Shown here piece by piece: positions 33,717 to 42,654 of a stretch of DNA of 64,000 nucleotides. Source of the DNA: Schauerella fraxinea (GTDB lineage: Bacteria > Pseudomonadota > Gammaproteobacteria > Burkholderiales > Burkholderiaceae_B). The notes below the pieces were generated by a model. The model worked only from the letters and a program-made list of their open reading frames with translations, made no database searches and was not told where the DNA came from. Positions within the stretch are counted from its first letter, which is position 1; each line of letters opens with the position of its first letter. Location of the stretch: assembly GCA_030849945.1 (NCBI GenBank), contig JAVDKK010000001.1, positions 868,001 to 932,000 on the forward strand, read 5' to 3'. The position numbers and the translations under genes are program-made.

Positions 33717-35840
33717 ATGTCTATCGATCACCGCACATTGTTGCGCGGCGCCCAAGGCCGCTGCTCGCGCGTGGCACTTCTCACGCCGCTCGCCCTATCA
33801 CTCACTTTCGCCTGCGCGGCGCATGCGCAAACCAACAACGTTGCCGCCCCTGCGGCCGCGGCCTCGGACGCATCCAATGCAACCGACCTGGCGCCGATCA
33901 TCGTTACCGGCAATCCTTTGGGCAGCGACGCGCTGTCGTCGCCGACCACGGCCATCGACGGTCGCGATCTCGATCTGCGTCGGGCCGCGACTTTGGGCGA
34001 GACCCTCAACGGCGTACCCGGTGTGTGGACCAGTACGTACGGCCCGATGGTGGGTCGGCCCATCATTCGCGGCTTGGATGGGGACCGGATTCGGTTGCTG
34101 CAGAACGGAGTGGGTACGCTCGATGCCTCGTCGCTTTCGTACGATCATGCCGTGCCGCAGGATCCGTTGTCCACCAATCGGATCGAAGTGCTGCGCGGTC
34201 CCGCCGCATTGCTTTACGGCGGCAACGCGATCGGTGGCGTCATCAATTCCATCGACAATCGCATTCCCACCGAGCCGATCGATGGCATTCATGGCGAGGC
34301 CACCGCCAACTATGGCAGCGGCAACAACGATCGCGATGGTGCCGTCCAACTTGAAGGCGGCGACGGCAAGTTTGCGATTCATGCCGATGTGTTCGGGCGC
34401 ACGACCGACGACCTGCGCATTCCCGGCGATGCGCGCTCGGCTCGCCTGCGCGCGCAGGATCCGCAAGACGACGAGGCGCGCCGTCGCCTGCCCAACAGCG
34501 ATGGCCGCGACAGCGGCGGTGCCCTGGGCATGTCGTTGACGGGTGAGCATGGCTACGGTGGTCTGTCGTACAGCGGCTACGACTCGAACTATGGCTCCGT
34601 GGCGGAGGACAGTGTGCGCATCAAGATGCGGTCGCAGCGCTTCGGGGCAGCGGGCGAACTGCGCGATCTCGACGGCTTCTTCAAAAGCGTCAAGGCCAGC
34701 TTTGCCTACACCGACTATCAGCACAAGGAAGTCGACGACGGCGAAACGGGCACCGTCTTCAAAAATCGCGGCTATGAGGCGCGCATCGAAGCAAGGCATC
34801 GCGACTTTGGACCGGTGCAGGGTGTGGTCGGTGTGCAGTTCGGACAAACGCAGTTCTCGGCGTTGGGCTCAGAAGCCTTGGTGCCCACCACCGATACCGA
34901 CACTGGTGCAGTATTCCTGCTTGAAGAATGGACGGTCAACGATCGCTTCACATTGAGCGCCGGTGGCCGCATGGACTTCACGCGGCTGTCGCCTTCGGCG
35001 GGCGGCAACGACCGTTTCGCGGATGCGCAGAAGCGCAACTTCAATGCGGGCAGTCTATCGCTGGGCGCGGTGTACAAGCTCGATCCGATCTGGTCCCTGG
35101 CCGCCAACACGGCCTATACCGAACGCGCGCCGACGTTTTATGAGGTGTATGCGAACGGGCCACACGAGGCGACCGGGCAGTATCTCGTCGGGGATCAAAA
35201 CCTGAACAAGGAACGCGCCTTCTCGACCGATCTGGCATTGCGCTTCAAGGACGGCCCGAATCACGGCAGCGTGGGGGTGTTCTACAGCCACTTCAACAAC
35301 TACTTGGCTGAACTCAATACGGGCCGCTATCGCAACGACGACGGCGACGTGGTGGGAGCCGACACCGATGACGCGCTTCCCGAAGCGATGTATCGCGGCG
35401 TGCCCGCCGACTTCTACGGCTTCGAGGCCGAGAGCAGTTTCCGGGTGCTGCAGCGCAGTGGACATGCCCTGGATCTGTTGCTGTCGGGCGATTACACCCG
35501 TGCGCGCAACCGCGATTCGGGTCAGCCGCTGCCGCGGATTCCGCCGCTACGGCTGCGGGCCGGGCTGGACTATGCGTATGGCCCGTTCGATGCCGGCGTG
35601 AGCGTCACCCGCGCTTTTGCGCAGCATCGCCGTCCCGACGAGGATCTGTCTACCGCCAGCTATACCAGCCTGGACGCCACCAGCGGCTACCGCTTCAAGG
35701 CTAGCGGCGTGCAGTGGCGCGCATACGTGAAAGGGATCAACCTGACCAACGAAACGATCCGGTACGCGACCTCGGTACTGCGCGACATCGCGCCGCAATC
35801 GGGCCGCGCCGTACTGGTGGGGATACGCGGCAGCTTCTAA
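33717..35840 (+). CDS. TonB-dependent receptor, ZnuD-like (zinc or other metal)
   Basis: 707 residues from ATG 33717; a GTG at 33690 would add 9. The signal peptide ends near AHAQ. The plug (about 50-165) has GVPGVWTSTYGPMVGRPIIR, LDGDRIRLLQNGVGTLDASS, and YGGNAIGGVINSIDNRIPTE. The pattern of a very short turn loop and IDNRIP closing the plug is typical of the ZnuD/HumA class that imports zinc or heme. The barrel ends with an aromatic Phe (LVGIRGSF). The preceding small Cys/His protein supports metal uptake, but the metal is an inference. Confidence 0.85.
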   Translation: MSIDHRTLLRGAQGRCSRVALLTPLALSLTFACAAHAQTNNVAAPAAAASDASNATDLAPIIVTGNPLGSDALSSPTTAIDGRDLDLRRAATLGETLNGVPGVWTSTYGPMVGRPIIRGLDGDRIRLLQNGVGTLDASSLSYDHAVPQDPLSTNRIEVLRGPAALLYGGNAIGGVINSIDNRIPTEPIDGIHGEATANYGSGNNDRDGAVQLEGGDGKFAIHADVFGRTTDDLRIPGDARSARLRAQDPQDDEARRRLPNSDGRDSGGALGMSLTGEHGYGGLSYSGYDSNYGSVAEDSVRIKMRSQRFGAAGELRDLDGFFKSVKASFAYTDYQHKEVDDGETGTVFKNRGYEARIEARHRDFGPVQGVVGVQFGQTQFSALGSEALVPTTDTDTGAVFLLEEWTVNDRFTLSAGGRMDFTRLSPSAGGNDRFADAQKRNFNAGSLSLGAVYKLDPIWSLAANTAYTERAPTFYEVYANGPHEATGQYLVGDQNLNKERAFSTDLALRFKDGPNHGSVGVFYSHFNNYLAELNTGRYRNDDGDVVGADTDDALPEAMYRGVPADFYGFEAESSFRVLQRSGHALDLLLSGDYTRARNRDSGQPLPRIPPLRLRAGLDYAYGPFDAGVSVTRAFAQHRRPDEDLSTASYTSLDATSGYRFKASGVQWRAYVKGINLTNETIRYATSVLRDIAPQSGRAVLVGIRGSF

Positions 35841-35857
35841 GCCGAGGGCCGCCGGGA

Positions 35858-36847
35858 TCAGTTCTCGGCGGTGATCTTGCCGTCGGTCACGATCTTCTCG
35901 AATGTGGCGGTTTGACCGGTGATGAAGGTTCGAAATTCGGCCTGACTCATGGGCGCCGCTTCGCCGCCCAGTTCACGCAGGCCGGCCACCAGCTTCTCGT
36001 CCTGCAATGCGCGTCGGATGGCGCCGTTCAATTTTTCCTGGACATCGGCCGGGGTGGCGGCCGGCACGAAGATGCCGAACCAGTTTTCCAGTGCATACGT
36101 CTTGAGCGCAGGGGTCTCGGCCAGGGCCGGGATATCGGGCGCAAACGAGGCCCGCTTGGCCGACGTGACCGCGAGCGGTTTGACCTTGCCGCTCTGGATG
36201 AACGGCAAGGCGCCCGCCAGGCTCACGAAAGTGAGATCCACGTTGCCCGACGCCACGTCCACCAGTTGCGCGGAGGCGCCCTTGTACGGCACGTGAACCA
36301 TCTTGATGCCCGCCAGCGATTGCAGCAATTCGCCATTCAAGTGCTGCGGGTTGCCCACACCGCTGGACGCATAGGTGAGCTTGTCGGGATTGGCGCGGCC
36401 ATACGCGATCAACTGCTCGACGTTGCTCACGGGCAGCTTTGGATTGGCCACCAGCACATTGGGCACGCGCGCCACGAGTGTCACGGCGCTCAGGTCTTTC
36501 TGCGGCGAATACATCATCTTGTTTTTGAAGACCAGCGGGTTGATCGCCGTTTCGCCGGCTGACCCCAGCAGCAGCGTGTAGCCGTCAGGGGCTGCGCGCA
36601 CCACGGCTTGCGCGCCCAACATCCCGCTGGCACCCGGCTTGTTTTCCACGACCACGCCTTGCGACAGTTCGGTGCGCAGTTTCTCTGCGAGCAGCCGTCC
36701 CATGCCGTCCACGCCGCCGCCGGCGGCGAAGGGCACAACGATGGTGATCGGTCGCGAGGGGTACGCATCCGCTGCGTTTGCTGCGGTCATGCAGCAATAG
36801 GGGACCAGCAGAATACCAAGGCGCTGCGCCCAACGGGGGGTGTTCAT
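35858..36847 (-). CDS. Bug-family substrate-binding protein
   Basis: 329 residues from ATG 36847 with AGGAGAGAGA upstream. Signal peptide about 1-25, then DAYPSRPITIVVPFAAGGGV, VVENKPGASGMLGAQAVVRA, PDGYTLLLGS and HVPYKGASAQLVDVASGNVD. It is divergent from an aconitase gene by 82 bp and shares an inverted repeat there, so both are probably under the GntR regulator after aconitase. A tricarboxylate such as citrate or a methylcitrate-like acid is a reasonable substrate guess. It converges with the TonB receptor 17 bp away. Confidence 0.92.
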   Translation of the reverse strand: MNTPRWAQRLGILLVPYCCMTAANAADAYPSRPITIVVPFAAGGGVDGMGRLLAEKLRTELSQGVVVENKPGASGMLGAQAVVRAAPDGYTLLLGSAGETAINPLVFKNKMMYSPQKDLSAVTLVARVPNVLVANPKLPVSNVEQLIAYGRANPDKLTYASSGVGNPQHLNGELLQSLAGIKMVHVPYKGASAQLVDVASGNVDLTFVSLAGALPFIQSGKVKPLAVTSAKRASFAPDIPALAETPALKTYALENWFGIFVPAATPADVQEKLNGAIRRALQDEKLVAGLRELGGEAAPMSQAEFRTFITGQTATFEKIVTDGKITAEN

Positions 36848-36892
36848 GTCTCTCTCCTAGGCGGCCGTCAATGCAGCCGGGTTTTTACTTAA

Positions 36893-36918
36893 TTGCATTT
36901 TAGGACGGCAAGATGCAA
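36893..36918. promoter_or_regulatory. Candidate GntR operator between Bug and aconitase genes
   Basis: TTGCATTTT-AGGACGGC-AAGATGCAA, 9-bp inverted arms with one mismatch and an 8-bp spacer, ending 11 bp before the aconitase ATG. It is AT-rich relative to its flanks and placed to control both divergent genes. The GntR gene downstream of aconitase is the natural candidate. Confidence 0.55.
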
Positions 36919-36929
36919 AATTAAAACCT

Positions 36930-39713
36930 ATGGAAAACACCAATCTCCGCCCCGCCTTCGGGCATCTCGCGATCGATGGCACATCGGCGACGTTCATCGA
37001 TATGCCGGCCATGTATGGCGACGCCTACTATCGTCTGCCTATCGTGTTGCGATTGCTGCTTGAAAACGTGCTGCGCAACATGCAGGGTGAGGAGCGGGAT
37101 GCTGCGGTGGCGGCGTTGTTTGCTTGGACGCGCACGGGCAGCAGTCAGGCCGAGATTGCCTTCCAGCCCGGCCGGGTGCTGATGCACGACACGACCAGCA
37201 CACCGGCCCTGGTGGATATCGCGGCGATGCGGGATGCGTTGCGCGAAGCGGGCGTCGATCCCAACCTGCTCAATCCCGGTTTGCCGGTGGATGTGTCGGT
37301 CGATCACTCATTGGCGGTGGAGGCCTTTGCCCGCCCCGATGCGGCCAACATCAATCTCGGTTTTGAAATGCGGCGCAACGCCGAGCGTTATCGTTTTCTG
37401 CGCTGGGCGTCTGCGGCATTGAGCAATGTGCGTATCCACCCGCCGGGCACCGGCATCATGCACACCATCAACATGGAGCAGTTGGCCACGGTCGTGAAAC
37501 ACGACCCGCAGGCAAGCGGGCCGACGGTCTATCCCGACATGATGCTGGGGACCGATAGCCATACGCCGATGATCAACGGGTTGGGCGTGTTGGGATGGGG
37601 CGTCGGCGGCCTGGAGGCGCAAACGGTGATGTTCGGCATGCCCACCATGCTGCGCATTCCAGACGTGTGCGGAGTACGGCTGACGGGCGCGCTGCGCCCA
37701 GGTGTGACCGCGACCGACCTGGCGTTGACGATCACGCAGCGGCTGCGCGCGCTGGATGTAGCCGGCGACTTCGTCGAATTCTTCGGACCTGGCGTGGCAA
37801 CACTATCGGCCGGCACACGCTGCGTGGTCGCCAACATGGCGCCTGAATATGGCGCCACCACGGGGTACTTTCCGATCGACGGCGAAACGCTCGCCTATCT
37901 GCGCGAGACAGGGCGATCGGCGGCGCATATTGCCTTGGTCGATGCCTATGCGCGTCGCGTCGGCATTGCACTCGACCCCGATGCCACGCCGGTCTACTCG
38001 CGCATCCTCGATGTCGACCTCGGCGCGATCGACATGCACGTGGCGGGTCCGAAGCGGCCCCAGGACCTGCTGCCGTTCGGCGCCACGCGCGCCACGCTTC
38101 AGGCGTTGAACTTCAAGCCGCGCCTTGCAATTGCCGCACCATGCGGCAATGCATTGGGAAGTGGACGATCTGGAAGCAGTGCATCTGAAGGCGGCGCATT
38201 CGAGGGCAACGCATCCGAGAGCAATGCATCCGAAGCCGATGCATCCAAACGCCTTGGCGAAAGCGCTGCGATATTGCCGCGTCACGCGATCGCCATTGCC
38301 GCAATCACCAGTTGCACCAATACCTCCGATCCGCGTCTGCTGGTGATGGCGGGCCTGGTCGCGCGTCGTGCGCGTGAGCTGGGCATGACCGTGCCCGCCT
38401 GGGTAAAGACGTCCCTGGCGCCAGGCTCACCCGCGGCCGCGCGGTATCTTGAGCGCGCGGGCTTGCTCGAAGACTTGTCGTCGGTGGGTTTCGATATCGT
38501 GGGGTACGGCTGCACCACCTGCATCGGCAATTCCGGCGGTTTGCCTGCGGTGATCCAAACGGCCATGCAAGCCGGCGACGTGCATCCCGTCGCGGTGCTC
38601 TCGGGCAATCGTAATTTCACCGGCCGCATTCATCCCGATCTGGATCTCGGCTTTCTGATGTCGCCGCCGCTGGTGGTGGCGTTCGCGTTGGCGGGCGATG
38701 CCGAGTGCGACTTGAGTCAGGAGCCTGTCGGGCTCAGCGGTTCGGGCGATGCGGTGTATGTGCGCGACCTGTGGCCCACCGATGAGGCGGTCGACCACGC
38801 GCTGGCCGCGAGTGCCGATCCTGCCGACTACCGCGAAGCCTTTCGCATTGCGAGCGATCGCCCCGCGTGGCGGCAACTCGACGCGCCGCACACGCCCTGT
38901 TTCCCCTGGGACGACATGTCGACCGCGCTGCGCCGTCCGCCTTTTGCATCGCGCGATGAGGGTAGCCAGTTGGGCACCTATACCGCACATCCCCTGTTGA
39001 TCGTGGGCGATGATGTGACGACCGACCATATCTCGCCCGCGAGCGCGATTCCGTCGGACAGCCTCGTGGCCGATTTCCTGGTGGCGCGTGGCGATGATCG
39101 CCACGATCTCAATGTGTTCGCGTCCCGCCGCGGCAACTGGGAAGTCATGATGCGAGCGGCTTTTCACAGCAAGAGTTTGATGAATCTGCTGTGCCCGGCG
39201 GCACCGGTGGCGCATACCTTGCATGTGCCGAGTGGCGAGGTGCAACCGATCTGGGAGGTGGCCGACCGCTACCGCCGCGCAGGCGACGCCGTGGTGCTGG
39301 TGGCCGGCGCCCGCTATGGCACCGGCTCATCGCGCGACTGGGCAGCAAAGGGACAACGGCTCTTGGGCATTCGCGCGGTGCTCGCCACGAGCTTCGAACG
39401 CATTCACCGGTCGAATCTGATCGGCATGGGTATTCTGCCGCTGCAGTTTGCCGAAGGGGTGGGCCCAGACACGTTACGCCTGGCGCCCGGCGACCGCATC
39501 GAGGTTCGTGCCGAGGCCACGTCCATCGCGCCGCGTGCCGCAGTCGCGGCATTCGTGCATCGACATGACGGCACGAGTGCACCCTTGAGCGTGACCGCAG
39601 CCGTCGAGACGCAGCTGGAAGTGGCCCTGCTGCGCGCAGGCGGCGTGATTCCAGCTATTCTTGAGCGCACACTCGCGGCGCAGCATCAGGCCGCGCCTGA
39701 GGTTAGCCGATAG
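36930..39713 (+). CDS. acnA: Aconitate hydratase, AcnA type, with an internal low-complexity insertion
   Basis: 927 residues, some 25-35 longer than usual AcnA. It interconverts citrate and isocitrate through a [4Fe-4S] cluster held by Cys462 (TSCTNTSDP), Cys528 and Cys531 (GYGCTTCIGNSGG). Other signatures are MMLGTDSHTPMINGLGVLGW (203-222) and ARYGTGSSRDWAAKG in the swivel domain. Residues about 405-447, before the first cluster Cys, hold an insertion with Ala-Ser-Glu-x-x repeats encoded by a 15-bp minisatellite (38181-38255). There is no strong Shine-Dalgarno upstream. Position next to a Bug transporter and a GntR/FCD regulator suggests a specialised tricarboxylate pathway rather than the only TCA aconitase. 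Confidence 0.9.
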   Translation: MENTNLRPAFGHLAIDGTSATFIDMPAMYGDAYYRLPIVLRLLLENVLRNMQGEERDAAVAALFAWTRTGSSQAEIAFQPGRVLMHDTTSTPALVDIAAMRDALREAGVDPNLLNPGLPVDVSVDHSLAVEAFARPDAANINLGFEMRRNAERYRFLRWASAALSNVRIHPPGTGIMHTINMEQLATVVKHDPQASGPTVYPDMMLGTDSHTPMINGLGVLGWGVGGLEAQTVMFGMPTMLRIPDVCGVRLTGALRPGVTATDLALTITQRLRALDVAGDFVEFFGPGVATLSAGTRCVVANMAPEYGATTGYFPIDGETLAYLRETGRSAAHIALVDAYARRVGIALDPDATPVYSRILDVDLGAIDMHVAGPKRPQDLLPFGATRATLQALNFKPRLAIAAPCGNALGSGRSGSSASEGGAFEGNASESNASEADASKRLGESAAILPRHAIAIAAITSCTNTSDPRLLVMAGLVARRARELGMTVPAWVKTSLAPGSPAAARYLERAGLLEDLSSVGFDIVGYGCTTCIGNSGGLPAVIQTAMQAGDVHPVAVLSGNRNFTGRIHPDLDLGFLMSPPLVVAFALAGDAECDLSQEPVGLSGSGDAVYVRDLWPTDEAVDHALAASADPADYREAFRIASDRPAWRQLDAPHTPCFPWDDMSTALRRPPFASRDEGSQLGTYTAHPLLIVGDDVTTDHISPASAIPSDSLVADFLVARGDDRHDLNVFASRRGNWEVMMRAAFHSKSLMNLLCPAAPVAHTLHVPSGEVQPIWEVADRYRRAGDAVVLVAGARYGTGSSRDWAAKGQRLLGIRAVLATSFERIHRSNLIGMGILPLQFAEGVGPDTLRLAPGDRIEVRAEATSIAPRAAVAAFVHRHDGTSAPLSVTAAVETQLEVALLRAGGVIPAILERTLAAQHQAAPEVSR
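38181..38255 (+). repeat. 15-bp coding minisatellite in aconitase, five units
   Basis: Five head-to-tail units start at 38181, 38196, 38211, 38226 and 38241. They share GCATCCGA-like beginnings and read ASEGG, AFEGN, ASESN, ASEAD, ASKRL. The unit length is a multiple of three, so copy-number change would keep the frame. Confidence 0.88.
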
Positions 39714-39736
39714 TCCGCGGTGGCGGACGGGATGTC

Positions 39737-40633
39737 ATGAGCGCTCAACACACCATTCTTTCCCAGATCATCGAACTCATCGAGCAGGATCAGTTGCCGA
39801 TCGGCGCGCATCTCGCCGCGCAGAAGATCGCCGATCGCTTGCGCGTATCGCGCTCGCCGGTCAACGAGGCGTTGGTGGTGTTGAGCGAGAGCGGCATCGT
39901 GCAGCGGCAGCCCAATCGCGGCTATTTTCTGGCGCAGAATCCCTCGTCGATCGATGCGGGATTGCAGAAGCGCGCCGGGTGGACCGAGGTCGACGTGGTC
40001 ACCGACACCTATTTCAAGATCGCCGACGCGCTCTTGCGTGGCGAGCTTCCGTTGGAATGCAGCGAAGCGTTGCTGCGCGCCCGCTATGGCTTGACGAATG
40101 AGCAGGTGAAAGCCTTGCTCACGCGCATTTCAGCGGAGGGCTGGGTGAGCAGAAAGCCGGGTTACGGTTGGGCGTTCTCTTCGATGATGACCACACCCGA
40201 CAGCCTGCTGCAATCGTATCGCCTGCGTCTCGCGCTGGAACCCGCGGCGCTGCTCGAACCCGGCTATCGCTTGCTTCCTGGCGTGCTTGAACGCTGCCGC
40301 GCGGCGGAACAGCACTTGCTCGATGGCGGCATCGATACCGATACGGCCGACCAGCTCCACGATCGCGGCGTACGCTTTCATGAGTCGTTGGTTGAGGCAT
40401 CGGGCAATCCGTTTTTTATCGACACCATCAAGCGCGTCAACCGCGTGCGGCGATTGCTGTCGTATCGCTCGATGCGCGATCGTGCGCGATACAAGCAGCA
40501 TTGCGCGCAGCATCTCGAGGTGTTGCGATTGCTGGAACAGGAACGGAATGAAGAGGCGTCTGAAGCGTTGGCTGAGCATCTGCGCAGCACGTTGAAAAAC
40601 CTGACGCAAATCAGCGGCATGCTGCGTTCGTAA
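39737..40633 (+). CDS. GntR-family regulator with FCD-like effector domain
   Basis: 298 residues. The N-terminal GntR winged helix (LPIGAHLAAQKIADRLRVSR, then SPVNEALVVLSESGIVQRQP) is followed by an unusual middle part with a second helix-turn-helix-like region (ALLRARYGLTNEQVKALLTR) and then an all-helical FCD-type domain (about 155-290: SYRLRLALEPAALLEPGYRL, HESLVEASGNPFFIDTIKRV). It starts 23 bp after aconitase in the same direction. It probably controls the Bug/acnA pair. The last codons lie within the first unit of a 40-bp tandem repeat. Confidence 0.88.
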   Translation: MSAQHTILSQIIELIEQDQLPIGAHLAAQKIADRLRVSRSPVNEALVVLSESGIVQRQPNRGYFLAQNPSSIDAGLQKRAGWTEVDVVTDTYFKIADALLRGELPLECSEALLRARYGLTNEQVKALLTRISAEGWVSRKPGYGWAFSSMMTTPDSLLQSYRLRLALEPAALLEPGYRLLPGVLERCRAAEQHLLDGGIDTDTADQLHDRGVRFHESLVEASGNPFFIDTIKRVNRVRRLLSYRSMRDRARYKQHCAQHLEVLRLLEQERNEEASEALAEHLRSTLKNLTQISGMLRS

Positions 40634-40725
40634 CGCACACTTGATGTGAATCAGCGGCATGTTGCGTTCGTAACGCACACTTGATGCGAATCAGCGGCAT
40701 GTTGCGTCGTGAAGCACATCAGGCG
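40609..40725. repeat. 40-bp tandem repeat spanning the end of the GntR gene
   Basis: Units 40609-40648 and 40649-40688 differ at only two positions; a third, degenerate unit runs 40689 to about 40725. Each begins AATCAGCGGCATG. The first unit encodes the last residues ISGMLRS and the stop, so the gene's end has been copied downstream. Each full unit also has a TGCGTT-CGT-AACGCA hairpin. Confidence 0.92.
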
Positions 40726-40793
40726 TTTTGTTTGGCTTTTGTTTTTGAACAATGACTGTAATGCGGCCCTGGCCGCCTTTGACTGGAGCACCG

Positions 40794-41531
40794 ATGAACA
40801 ACCCTTCCGAAAGCGTGCGTAGTGCCTTTCTGCGCGGCAACACCCTGCGCGCCTCCATCAACGTTGGTAATCCGATCCTGGCGCATGTGAAGGCAGACGG
40901 CCAGGCCGGCGGGGTGTCGGTCGATCTGGCCGGCGAATTGGCCAAGCGCCTGGGTGCCGAGCTTGAATTGGTGGTGTTCAAATCCGCAGGCGAGTCTGTT
41001 GACGCTGTGGCGGCGGAGCAAGCCGATTTTGGTTTCTTCGCGATCGATCCCAAGCGCGGCGAACAGATCGGTTTCACCGACCCGTATGTGGTGATCGAGG
41101 GTGCCTATCTGGTACGCAACGAATCGCCGATCAAGGCGAACGAAGATGTGGATGCGGAGGGCGTTTCCGTGACGGTAGGCAAAGGCAGCGCCTACGATCT
41201 CTATCTGTCGCGCACGCTCAAGCATGCCACGATCGAGCGCGCGCCCACGTCGCCCACGGTCGTTTCCACCTTCATCGAGAAGGGCTATGACGTGGCCGCC
41301 GGTGTGAAGCAGCAACTGCAAGCCGACGCGGCCAAGCTTGATGGCGTACGCATGCTCGATGGCCACTTCATGCTCATTCGTCAGGCGATGGGCGTGCCGA
41401 AAAGCCGCGGTGCGGAAGCACTTGAGTATCTGGCCGCCTTTGTGACCGAGATGAAGGCGTCGGGCTTCGTCACCGAGGCCTTGGCGCGCCACAAGGTGAG
41501 CGGCGCGGTGGTGCCCAAGCCCGGCGAATAG
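40794..41531 (+). CDS. Solute-binding-protein-like (family 3) protein without signal peptide
   Basis: 245 residues from ATG 40794 with GGAG upstream; the ORF extends to 40752 but the added part is not a signal sequence either. It shows the SBP_bac_3 fold: LRASINVGNPILAHVKADGQ, GGVSVDLAGELAKRLGAELE, then DFGFFAIDPKRGEQIGFTDP and YVVIEGAYLVRN. Such proteins normally bind amino acids in the periplasm for ABC transporters, but no export signal and no transporter genes are seen. It may be a cytoplasmic sensor or enzyme with this fold. It follows the GntR gene by 160 bp, most of it tandem repeat. Confidence 0.8.
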   Translation: MNNPSESVRSAFLRGNTLRASINVGNPILAHVKADGQAGGVSVDLAGELAKRLGAELELVVFKSAGESVDAVAAEQADFGFFAIDPKRGEQIGFTDPYVVIEGAYLVRNESPIKANEDVDAEGVSVTVGKGSAYDLYLSRTLKHATIERAPTSPTVVSTFIEKGYDVAAGVKQQLQADAAKLDGVRMLDGHFMLIRQAMGVPKSRGAEALEYLAAFVTEMKASGFVTEALARHKVSGAVVPKPGE

Positions 41532-41585
41532 CGCTCACCGCAACAGACGCCTCGCAAAAAAGGGGCGCGATCCTGGAGACGATTT

Positions 41586-42635
41586 ATGTACGCCTATGTA
41601 GGCACGCGCACCACGCGCGAACGTAACGCGCGTGGGGAAGGCATCAGTGTGTTCCGCTACCACGCTGAAACGGGTGCGCTCGCACCGGTGCAGGTTTTGG
41701 GTGACCTGTCGAACCCCTCGTATTTGCTGGTGCATCCGCGCCAACCCGTGCTCTATACGGTGCACGGCGACGGCAGCGACATCAGCGCGTTCAAACGCGA
41801 CGCGGTCACGGGGGCGCTCACGTTCTGGCATCGGCAAGCCTGCGAGGGAATCAATCCAGTGCATCTCGCATTGAGCCCATCGGGCCGATACCTGGTCGTG
41901 TCGAATCATCGAACCGGCACGTTGGCCGTTTTGCCGGTGGCGGAGGATGGGCAACTTGGCCCCGTGCGCCAACTGATCGAGATCGAAGGTGAACCCGGCC
42001 CGCATCGCATCGAGCAGCCCTTTTCCAAACCACACTTCAATCTCTTCGATCCTTCGGGCCGTTATGTGGCGGTGCCCGACAAAGGCCTCGATCGGGTATT
42101 CATTCATACCGCCGATGCGGATGCACTCAGCGCGACGCCGGTATGCGTGGTGCACGCGCGCGAGTCTGCCGGGCCGCGTCATGCCGCGTTTTACCCGTCG
42201 GGGCGTTTTTTGTATGTGATCAACGAGCTCGACAATACCGTCACGGCACATACCTTCGATGCGGCTACCGGCACGACGATTCCGTTTCAACTTCTGCCGT
42301 CGTTGTCGGACGTGTGCACTGGCAACAGCCGCGCGGCCGGCATCAGCACCGATGCGGCGGGGCGCTTCTTGTATGTGTCCAATCGCGGGCATGACGGCAT
42401 CGGCGTCTTTGCGATCGATGCCGAAAGCGGCAGGCTCAGCCTGGTCGAATTCGCCGATTCGCTTGGCAAGACGCCACGGTTCTTCACGCTCTCGCCCGAT
42501 GGCCGTTTCATGTTCGTGGCCAATGAAGAAAGCGACACGATCGTGCGCTTTGCGGTGGATCGCGAAACGGGTTGCCTGACGCCCGATGGCGCGGTGACGC
42601 CGGTGGCGAGCCCGGTGTGCATCGTGTTCGCCTGA
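41586..42635 (+). CDS. Lactonase family protein (6-phosphogluconolactonase-like beta-propeller)
   Basis: 349 residues. Seven-bladed propeller of the Pgl/YbhE family: MYAYVGTRTTRERNARGEGI, repeated blades with SPSGRYLVVSNHRTGT, DPSGRYVAVPDKGLDRV, YPSGRFLYVINELDNTV and SPDGRFMFVANEESDTI. It hydrolyses sugar lactones in the cytoplasm. No sugar-specific neighbours are evident; the solute-binding-like gene precedes it by 54 bp and the GNAT-ASCH gene follows by 19 bp on the same strand. The substrate could be a lactone linked to the glucarate or aconitase clusters, which is speculation. Confidence 0.9.
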   Translation: MYAYVGTRTTRERNARGEGISVFRYHAETGALAPVQVLGDLSNPSYLLVHPRQPVLYTVHGDGSDISAFKRDAVTGALTFWHRQACEGINPVHLALSPSGRYLVVSNHRTGTLAVLPVAEDGQLGPVRQLIEIEGEPGPHRIEQPFSKPHFNLFDPSGRYVAVPDKGLDRVFIHTADADALSATPVCVVHARESAGPRHAAFYPSGRFLYVINELDNTVTAHTFDAATGTTIPFQLLPSLSDVCTGNSRAAGISTDAAGRFLYVSNRGHDGIGVFAIDAESGRLSLVEFADSLGKTPRFFTLSPDGRFMFVANEESDTIVRFAVDRETGCLTPDGAVTPVASPVCIVFA

Positions 42636-42654
42636 GCACAGTACACTGCGGCGC

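Noticed and set aside
33451..34539. 362-residue plus-strand frame overlapping the TonB receptor
   Set aside because: Out-of-frame shadow with Arg/Pro/Ser bias; the receptor frame has all plug motifs.
40609..40725. CRISPR array
   Set aside because: The units are contiguous copies without spacers and contain the end of a gene; no cas genes are seen.
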